Source: Pseudomonadota bacterium (GTDB lineage Bacteria; Pseudomonadota; Gammaproteobacteria; Acidiferrobacterales; Acidiferrobacteraceae). Taken from it: 59,374 bases of DNA. The number at the start of each line of letters is the position of its first letter. Position 1 is the stretch's first letter. The notes beneath the pieces are model-generated. The model ran no database searches, was not told the origin of the DNA, and worked only from the letters and a program-made list of their open reading frames with translations. Where the stretch lies: positions 1 to 59,374 of the forward strand of contig JAKBUS010000007.1 in the NCBI GenBank assembly GCA_021841585.1, read 5' to 3'. Positions 53,536-59,374 of the stretch are shown piece after piece. The position numbers and the translations under genes are program-made.

Positions 53536-54567
53536 ATGTCCTTGGGTCCAGTCATGATGGATTTGGTGGGAACCACGCTGTCGCCGCAGGAGCGCGCGCA
53601 GCTCTGCCACCCGCTGGTCGGGGGCGTGATCCTCTTTAGCCGGAATTACGAGAGCCCGGCCCAATTGCGCGCGCTGACCGCCGAGATCCGCGCCCTACGC
53701 AATCCCCCGCTCATTATCACGGTCGATCATGAAGGCGGGCGCGTTCAGCGTTTCCGGGAGGGATTCACCGCACTTCCGGCGCTCGCGCGCATCGGCGAGA
53801 TCCATGCGCTCGATCGCGCGCGCGGCCGCAAGCTGGCGCACGCGGCGGGCTATGTCATGGCCGCCGAACTACTGGCCCATGGCGTGGACCTGAGCTTTGC
53901 GCCGGTACTCGATCTCGGGCGCGGCGTCAGCACCGTGATCGGTGACCGGGCATTCGCCGAAGACCCGCTGGTGGTAACCGAACTCGCCCGGCAATATGTG
54001 CTGGGCATGACGCAGGCGGGGATGACGGCCTGCGGCAAGCACTTTCCCGGGCACGGCGGGGTGATGGGGGATTCGCATACCGAATTGCCGGTCGATGACC
54101 GTCCGCTGTCGGCGCTAAAGCACGCAGACCTCGTGCCGTTCGCGCGCCTGTGCCCGACGGTGCTGGCGGCGGTCATGCCCGCGCATGTCTTGTATCCGCA
54201 GGTCGATGCAGAACCCGCGGGGTTCTCGCGCGTGTGGTTGCAAGAGGTGTTGCGCAAGGCGCAGCGCTTCAGTGGGGTGATCTTCAGCGACGACCTCAGC
54301 ATGGCCGGTGCGCATGGCGCGGGCGACCTCGGCGAGCGCGCCCGCAAGGCCCTGGCCGCCGGTTGCGATGTCGTGCTCGCCTGCAATGACCCGCAAGGTC
54401 TCGATGGCCTGCTCGCGGCGCTCGCAGGCTACGCCAATCCCTTGTCGCAGGCGCGCATGGCACGCTTGCACGGGCGCCCGGCGTGGACCGCAGACGAGCT
54501 CGCCGCAAACCCCGACTATCGCGCGTCGTGCGAACTCTTGCGGTCATCTTTCAGCGAGTTGCCATGA
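53536..54567 (+). CDS. nagZ: Beta-N-acetylhexosaminidase NagZ
   Basis: 343 aa, GH3 family, cytosolic. It removes GlcNAc from recycled anhydromuropeptides. The GH3 signature KHFPGHGGVMGDSH carries the catalytic His of NagZ (about residue 175-188), and FSDDLSMAGAHG holds the nucleophile Asp. Start ATG 53536 with AAGGAG upstream. It overlaps the glycosylase gene by four bases. Confidence 0.95.
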   Translation: MSLGPVMMDLVGTTLSPQERAQLCHPLVGGVILFSRNYESPAQLRALTAEIRALRNPPLIITVDHEGGRVQRFREGFTALPALARIGEIHALDRARGRKLAHAAGYVMAAELLAHGVDLSFAPVLDLGRGVSTVIGDRAFAEDPLVVTELARQYVLGMTQAGMTACGKHFPGHGGVMGDSHTELPVDDRPLSALKHADLVPFARLCPTVLAAVMPAHVLYPQVDAEPAGFSRVWLQEVLRKAQRFSGVIFSDDLSMAGAHGAGDLGERARKALAAGCDVVLACNDPQGLDGLLAALAGYANPLSQARMARLHGRPAWTADELAANPDYRASCELLRSSFSELP

Positions 54568-55250
54568 GTGGAGCGGCAAGGCGGCGGACATCGCCCAAGC
54601 GGGAGGCGGCCGGCCCGCCTGGGCGCACGGCGGCGCTGTCACGTTGCCGGCAATGCGCAAGACTTGCGGCGTTTCGTGACGAGATCAAGGACCGTCACCC
54701 CGAGTATTACTGCCGGCCGGTGCCTATGTTCGGTGACGAGTCCGCGCGCCTTGTGATCGTGGGGCTTGCGCCTGGACTCCATGGCGCCAACGCCACCGGC
54801 CGTCCGTTTACCGGCGACTACGCGGGTATCCTGCTCTATGAGACCCTCCATCGCCTGGGGATTGCCAACCGCGCGCAGTCGCTGGCGGTGGGCGATGGAC
54901 TGGTGCTCACTGGCGCGCGCATCACCAATGCCGTCAAGTGCGTGCCCCCGGCCAATCGTCCGACCGCAGAAGAGATCCGGACCTGCGCGCCGTATCTAAA
55001 CGTGGAGCTTGCCGCGCTACCCGAGGGTGGCGTTATCATGGCGCTGGGCCGCATTGCCCACGAGGCCGTGCTGCGGGCCTTCGGCGCGCCGCTTGCGCGT
55101 CACCGCTTCGCGCACGGCGCGCGTCATGAGGTGGCGGGCCGGATCATGTGGGATTCTTATCATTGCAGCCGCTACAACACGCAGACACGGCGTCTGACCG
55201 CGACCATGTTCGAGGAGGTCTTGAGGGCCGCCGCGCGCGAGGTGTCATGA
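54564..55250 (+). CDS. Uracil-DNA glycosylase, family 5 (UDGb-like)
   Basis: 228 aa. Cysteines in CRQCARL plus later ones fit the [4Fe-4S] cluster of families 4 and 5. Motif GLAPGLHGANATGRPFTGD is typical of family 5 (UDGb), and WDSYHCSRYNT carries the leucine-loop region. It removes uracil and other deaminated bases. It sits between nagZ and uvrC with four-base overlaps on both sides. Confidence 0.85.
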   Translation: MSGAARRRTSPKREAAGPPGRTAALSRCRQCARLAAFRDEIKDRHPEYYCRPVPMFGDESARLVIVGLAPGLHGANATGRPFTGDYAGILLYETLHRLGIANRAQSLAVGDGLVLTGARITNAVKCVPPANRPTAEEIRTCAPYLNVELAALPEGGVIMALGRIAHEAVLRAFGAPLARHRFAHGARHEVAGRIMWDSYHCSRYNTQTRRLTATMFEEVLRAAAREVS

Positions 55251-57046
55251 GCGATCTACGCGAGTTGGTGCGAGGTCTGGGGGATTGCCCGGGGGTCTAC
55301 CGCATGCTGGACGAGGGTGGGGTGGTGCTCTATGTCGGCAAGGCCGTAAGCCTACGTAAGCGCGTGAGCAGCTACCTTAGGCCCGCGAAGAGCCCGAGGA
55401 TCGCCTCGCTCATGGCCGCCGTGCGTCATATCGAGGTCACGGTGACACATACCGAGACCGAGGCCCTGCTGCTCGAAAACAACCTCATAAAGTCTTTAAG
55501 ACCTCGCTATAACGTCTTGTTACGGGACGATAAAAGCTATCCCATGATCTTTCTCGGCGGGGCCTCGGACTTTCCCAGACTGGGATTCCACCGCGGGGCG
55601 CGCCGCGAGCCCGGGCGCTATTTCGGACCCTACCCTAGCGCCACCGCCGTGCGCGAGACCTTGAACCTCCTCCAGCGGGTGTTCCCAGTCCGCCAGTGCG
55701 AGGACTCCGTGTTCCGCAACCGCACGCGCCCGTGCCTGCAATATCAGATCCACCGATGTTCCGGGCCGTGCGTTGGGCTCGTGGACCAGGGCACCTATGC
55801 GCGCGATGTCGAGCACACGCTGTGGTTTCTCGAGGGGCGCAACAAGACCCTGCTTAGCGACCTCAAGCGACAGATGACGGAGGCCGCCGCGCGGCTCGAT
55901 TTCGAACAGGCCGCGCGCCTGCGCGATCGCGTGGCGCTTTTGAGCGCCGTGCAGGAGCGCCAGTACGTCGACAACGACAAGGGCGATGCCGATGTCCTGG
56001 CGGTGGTCGAGGAGGAGGGCGTGCTGGCCGTCGCGATCCTGGCGATACGCGGGGGGCGGCAGTTGGGCTGCAAGACGCTTTTTCCGCGCGTCCCCGAGGC
56101 CCTGTCCGCCGAGGAGGCGCTGGCGGCCCTTCTCCCGCAATATTATCTCGGGCAGTCGCCGCCCACGCATATCTATATCGGGACCTCGGTCCCGGGGCGC
56201 GAGTTGATCGCCCAGGCCCTGCGCGCCGATTCCGGGCATGCGGTAACGATCGCGGTACCCGCACGCGGAATCCCCCGCCAATGGGTGGCGTTGGCGAGGA
56301 CCAATGCCGCCGATGCCCTGCGCCGCCGACGCGCGGAGCGCGCCGGCCACGGGGCGCGCTTTGCGGCGATGGCGGCGGCCCTTGGGCTTACCGCGGCCAC
56401 GCGTGTCGAATGCTTCGATATCAGTCACACGCAAGGTGAGCTGCCCGTGGCTTCGTGCGTGGTGTTCGGGCCGGACGGGCCGATCAAGAGCGATTATCGG
56501 CGTTTTCATATCGAGGGTGTGGGCGCCGGGGACGACTATGCGGCCATCGGCCAAGCGGTCGCGCGTCGCTACGCCAAGGCCCCGCTGCCCGATCTCGTGC
56601 TGATCGACGGCGGCGCGGGCCAGGTGGCGCGCGCCCATGAGGCCTTGCAGGCCCTGGGACTGCAGGCGCGGATCCTCGGTATCGCCAAGGGGCCGGAGCG
56701 TCGATTCGGGGACGAGGAGTTCCATGAACCGGGACGCGCCACGCCCTTTACTCTCGATCATGCCCCCGCGGCCTTGGTGTTCCTGGCGTCGGTGCGTGAT
56801 GAGGCCCACAGATTTGCCATAACCGGGCATCGCGCGCGGCGCGCGCGTGCACGGCTCGTATCGGAGCTCGACAGCATCCCCGGGGTCGGGCCGAAGCGCC
56901 GCCAGACCCTGGTCAAGGCCTTGGGGGGTACGCGTTTCGTGGCGCAGGCCGAACTTGCCGATCTCGAGCGGCTCCCGGGCATCAGCAGGGAGCTTGCGCG
57001 CCGTATCTACGATATCTTTCATGCCAAAGGCGAGCCGTGCCCCTAA
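55247..57046 (+). CDS. uvrC: Excinuclease ABC subunit C
   Basis: 599 aa (E. coli 610). The N-terminal GIY-YIG nuclease has CPGVYRMLDEGGVVLYVGKA. A UVR motif is in the middle, then an RNase H-like half with ECFDISHTQGE and LIDGGAGQV, and tandem helix-hairpin-helix motifs at the end (IPGVGPKRRQTLVKALG). ATG 55247 overlaps the glycosylase stop; the open frame to 55148 is not needed. It overlaps pgsA by ten bases. Confidence 0.95.
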   Translation: MSDLRELVRGLGDCPGVYRMLDEGGVVLYVGKAVSLRKRVSSYLRPAKSPRIASLMAAVRHIEVTVTHTETEALLLENNLIKSLRPRYNVLLRDDKSYPMIFLGGASDFPRLGFHRGARREPGRYFGPYPSATAVRETLNLLQRVFPVRQCEDSVFRNRTRPCLQYQIHRCSGPCVGLVDQGTYARDVEHTLWFLEGRNKTLLSDLKRQMTEAAARLDFEQAARLRDRVALLSAVQERQYVDNDKGDADVLAVVEEEGVLAVAILAIRGGRQLGCKTLFPRVPEALSAEEALAALLPQYYLGQSPPTHIYIGTSVPGRELIAQALRADSGHAVTIAVPARGIPRQWVALARTNAADALRRRRAERAGHGARFAAMAAALGLTAATRVECFDISHTQGELPVASCVVFGPDGPIKSDYRRFHIEGVGAGDDYAAIGQAVARRYAKAPLPDLVLIDGGAGQVARAHEALQALGLQARILGIAKGPERRFGDEEFHEPGRATPFTLDHAPAALVFLASVRDEAHRFAITGHRARRARARLVSELDSIPGVGPKRRQTLVKALGGTRFVAQAELADLERLPGISRELARRIYDIFHAKGEPCP

Positions 57047-57630
57047 ATGCGCCCAATATTCTGACGCTGCTGAGAATCGCGCTCATCCCGGTGTTCGTGC
57101 TAGTGTATTTCCTGCCGGTGTCATGGGCCAATGTCGGGACCGCGGGATTCTTTTTGCTGGCGGCGCTTACCGACTGGCTGGATGGCTATCTCGCGCGGCG
57201 GTGGAACCAGTCATCGGCGTTCGGGGCCTTTCTCGATCCGGTGGCGGACAAATTGATGGTGGCCGCGGCGCTCATCATGATCGTGGCCAACCCTGGGCTG
57301 CATCCGCCGCTACTAAGTACCTCGCTCTTTTCCATCGTGGTGCTGGTCATTATCGGTCGCGAGATCGCGGTCTCGGCGTTGCGCGAGTGGATGGCGGAGG
57401 TGGGCAAGCGCAAAAGCGTTGCGGTGTCGGTGGTGGGCAAGTTCAAGACCGGCGTGCAGATGGTGGCGATCCTTTTGTTGCTCTACGAGCGGCCGATCAT
57501 CGGCATCTCGGCGTTTAGGGCAGGCGAGCTCCTTCTTTATGTGGCAGCCCTGCTCACGCTCTGGTCGATGGGGGTGTACCTGAAGGCGGCGTGGCCGGAG
57601 CTTACGAGAACGGAGGATGATGCACGCTAG
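57037..57630 (+). CDS. pgsA: Phosphatidylglycerophosphate synthase PgsA
   Basis: 197 aa with about four to five membrane helices. The CDP-alcohol phosphotransferase motif DGYLAR...GAFLDPVADK (DGX2ARX8GX3DX3D) is complete at about residues 50-72. It makes phosphatidylglycerophosphate from CDP-diacylglycerol. GTG 57037 lies inside the uvrC end, a common uvrC-pgsA arrangement. Confidence 0.95.
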   Translation: MPLNAPNILTLLRIALIPVFVLVYFLPVSWANVGTAGFFLLAALTDWLDGYLARRWNQSSAFGAFLDPVADKLMVAAALIMIVANPGLHPPLLSTSLFSIVVLVIIGREIAVSALREWMAEVGKRKSVAVSVVGKFKTGVQMVAILLLLYERPIIGISAFRAGELLLYVAALLTLWSMGVYLKAAWPELTRTEDDAR

Positions 57631-57690
57631 CTACGCGTGGAGGGCCGGTAGCTTGGGGCTCCATGGGGCCGCGCCTTCATACTCATGGCT

Positions 57691-58242
57691 TTACGCCGAG
57701 CATGAATGGATGCCCAAGACGTAGCGTTCTTGCTCGGGTGTCTCGATGGCGCCTGGACGTACGGCGCGGATCTGCTCGATAGCAGTCGCGGGCTCCATGC
57801 CGAGCTCGATCAACAGGCGCGCCGCGATCGTGCCGGCTCGCCCGAGTCCGCCACGGCAATGAACCAGGATGTCTTGCCCGCTGCGCAGCCGTTTTCGAAG
57901 CGCGTGGCCTGCGGTCTCCCAAGTCTTGGCGAAATCCCCGTCAGGTATCGACACATCTGTAATCGGCAGGTGGTACCACGACATATTCCTGCGACGCACT
58001 TCCGGCCCCAGTTGTTCCACGCGCAGGAGGACGAATTCTTCTTGCCGAAGGAGGGTGACGACGGCCGCTGCCCCCCAATTCCGGATGGCGTCGAGGTCAC
58101 AAGAGAGATCACGGTCCCAAGAGCCGGTCTGGGCATGCGGGTCGTATTTGCCCGGGCAAAAGGTGATGCCGACGCGCCCCAGCGCGGGCCCCGCGGATAC
58201 GGCCGCGATCATCAAGGGATGCGTGAGCGAGGTTCTAGGCAT
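57691..58242 (-). CDS. CDKN3-like dual-specificity/tyrosine phosphatase
   Basis: 183 aa. The active-site loop HCRGGLGRAGT (CX5R, about 128-138) is that of cysteine phosphatases, and YHLPITDVSIPD contains the WPD-like acid position. The pattern resembles eukaryote-like cyclin-dependent-kinase inhibitor 3 phosphatases that also occur in scattered bacteria. There is no signal peptide. The substrate is unknown. It is convergent with pgsA. Confidence 0.8.
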   Translation of the reverse strand: MPRTSLTHPLMIAAVSAGPALGRVGITFCPGKYDPHAQTGSWDRDLSCDLDAIRNWGAAAVVTLLRQEEFVLLRVEQLGPEVRRRNMSWYHLPITDVSIPDGDFAKTWETAGHALRKRLRSGQDILVHCRGGLGRAGTIAARLLIELGMEPATAIEQIRAVRPGAIETPEQERYVLGIHSCSA

Positions 58243-58354
58243 CTATGACTCCGCGTGCTCTTTTGGTGGGCCCTGAACATGCCGCGCCAGGACGGATCGT
58301 ATCGACAAGCGAAGATTAACGCTCTTTATGCCGCATCCGGCCCGCCACATGGCA

Positions 58355-59215
58355 TCATATCAAAAGCAGGCCGAAAAGGGAGGGGGTGCGCTGCCTTGGA
58401 TAGAGTGCTTGCGGCATGCCTGGCGGCGCGATGGCCTGATGTCCCTCCAGAATCCCGGACACTCGGTTCAAGCCGCGCTCCTGCTTGAAGTGCTCGGGAG
58501 ACAGGCACCTGAGCGGGCGCTTGATGCGATCGACGATCAGCGGCGCCATGAAGAATACGGCCCTCCATGGCCCGCGCCTGGTTGCGCGACGCATCCTGAA
58601 GCCGCGCCGCACCGCCAATCTCCCTGTGCGCTTTCTCTTCCACGGCGCCCGAAAGTCCGCCTTGATCCATGGTGGGACATTTCCGACACGATCTGCGCGG
58701 CCTGCTCGTCTATCCCCACTTCGTCCCATTGGCAATATGGCACCGGCCCCCAGAATCCTGGCGCAGTCTTTGCCAGCGCGCCTTGTGCATCGGCGCCTTG
58801 GCAAACAAGGTAAGTCGTAAATGTCCCCCACACAGCGTACGTCGAGCCGATAGCGGTCGCCAGGGCACAGCTCCAATGTGGCTTCACCGCTCATGTTTCC
58901 CGCTTGAAAAAACAGGCCAAATCGGGAGAAATCCACCAGAACCAGCAGCCATTGGCCCGTTGGCAGGCCGATCTTGGTCACTGCGCGCTTTAGCCTCACA
59001 AGGCCCAGAAACGTCGTTCGGCAAGCGGCGGCCGTGCGGTAGATCTGGAGAGTGGTAACCATTCTGGAAAACAGAGAGCCGATTCGCCTATTCTTGGCGA
59101 CGCAAAGACTCAGATCTCGTTCTCTGCGATAGAGCTTCGTGATCGCGCATCCGCCCAGAAGACCAGAACACAGAAGCGCAGCCGCCGCAAGCCACCCGGA
59201 TGACGCGCGGTTCAC
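58355..59215 (-). CDS. Hypothetical lipoprotein, possibly frame-damaged
   Basis: 286 codons. The N-terminus is a clear lipoprotein signal, WLAAAALLCSGLLGGC with lipobox LGGC at about residue 23. The region after residue 130 is strongly arginine-rich, and its third-position GC is low in this frame. An alternative frame at 58887-58537 looks more protein-like there (for example FWGPVPYCQWDEVG). This suggests compensating frameshifts or a decaying gene. I recognise no domain. It lies near the end of an IS-like element. Confidence 0.45.
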   Translation of the reverse strand: MNRASSGWLAAAALLCSGLLGGCAITKLYRRERDLSLCVAKNRRIGSLFSRMVTTLQIYRTAAACRTTFLGLVRLKRAVTKIGLPTGQWLLVLVDFSRFGLFFQAGNMSGEATLELCPGDRYRLDVRCVGDIYDLPCLPRRRCTRRAGKDCARILGAGAILPMGRSGDRRAGRADRVGNVPPWIKADFRAPWKRKRTGRLAVRRGFRMRRATRRGPWRAVFFMAPLIVDRIKRPLRCLSPEHFKQERGLNRVSGILEGHQAIAPPGMPQALYPRQRTPSLFGLLLI

Positions 59216-59275
59216 GCGTTTATCAAGGCAACGCCCCGATTCGGCACGCTAGGTCCTTGCGACGTTTATAAAAAA

Positions 59276-59374
59276 GGCTCTTCCGGGTTTTGTGTGGGTA
59301 GCCCATAAAAGCCTCATGACGGGCACCCTGCTGGATAAAGGTCAAGCTTCCCGCAATGGAAGAGAATCGCGATG
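59276..59374 (+). mobile_element. Terminus of an ISL3-type element (partial, runs off window)
   Basis: GGCTCTTCCGGGTTTTGTGT at 59276 begins a stretch ending in GTGGGTAGCCC. It fits an ISL3-family terminal repeat (typically GG.TCTT...), and shares the GTGGGTA(C/G)CC core with the ISL3 remnant at 346-479. The preceding eight bases are A/T only, the preferred target of the family. The window ends before the transposase can be read, so this is provisional. Confidence 0.45.

Overview
The window looks like a piece of a high-GC gammaproteobacterial chromosome. The nlpD-rpoS pair, RNase E with RluC beside it, the msbA-lpxK-kdsB lipopolysaccharide genes, lolCD and the succinylase-type dap genes all point that way. 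A soeABC-type membrane-bound cytoplasmic sulfite dehydrogenase next to moaCADE suggests a sulfur-oxidising chemolithotroph, perhaps Acidiferrobacter-like. That genus guess is inference from gene content and was not tested.

Layout. (1) Bases 1-1990 are a mobile-element graveyard against the 3' end of a tRNA-Pro gene: an IS110 transposase remnant broken by the head of an ISL3-type element, a truncated HTH-phosphoesterase gene, the tail of an IS21 istB, a tyrosine-recombinase tail, and a 19-base perfect palindrome. (2) 2150-10849: an ABC-F ATPase, then moaCADE and soeABC on the minus strand, so a molybdoenzyme sits beside genes for its cofactor. (3) 11039-15673: accessory genes (FAH-family hydrolase, methyltransferase divergent from an MmyB-type regulator, ArsR-type regulator with a histone H1-like tail, cysQ, a DUF2892 membrane protein). 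(4) 15632-19220: EnvZ/OmpR-type two-component system and an olsB-olsA pair for ornithine lipids. (5) 19298-24710: dapC-dapD-dapE ending in a tandem-FHA gene, an EamA exporter and the PLP-binding protein YggS.

(6) 24774-34271 is a tightly packed plus-strand envelope block with mostly 1-10 base overlaps: DUF721 protein, one LolC/E permease with LolD, ExbB/ExbD, MsbA, a divergent Kdo-transferase-like protein, LpxK, a Trm112-like protein, KdsB, an unknown membrane protein and a low-molecular-weight phosphatase. (7) rne on the minus strand is divergent from rluC-HAD-Rieske-sppA-surE-pcm-nlpD-rpoS. (8) 43106-49940: a Mth938-like protein divergent from alaC-hom-thrC, then a phosphoglycerate-mutase-like protein and recJ. 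(9) 50058-57630: cysM, a DEDD exonuclease, rlmD, a YkuD protein without signal peptide, nagZ, a family-5 uracil-DNA glycosylase, uvrC and pgsA. (10) 57691-59374: a CDKN3-like phosphatase, an odd lipoprotein gene and, at the edge, what looks like the terminus of an ISL3-type element.

Most of the window is ordinary core genome. I did not find a convincing undescribed multi-gene system. The best leads are the synonymous AT-rich codon island inside nlpD where a nested rpoS promoter would lie, the signal-less YkuD-NagZ pair, the ArsR-type regulator with an H1-like tail, the divergent WaaA-like protein, the tandem-FHA gene on the dap operon, the MmyB-regulator palindromes, and the island remnants at tRNA-Pro.
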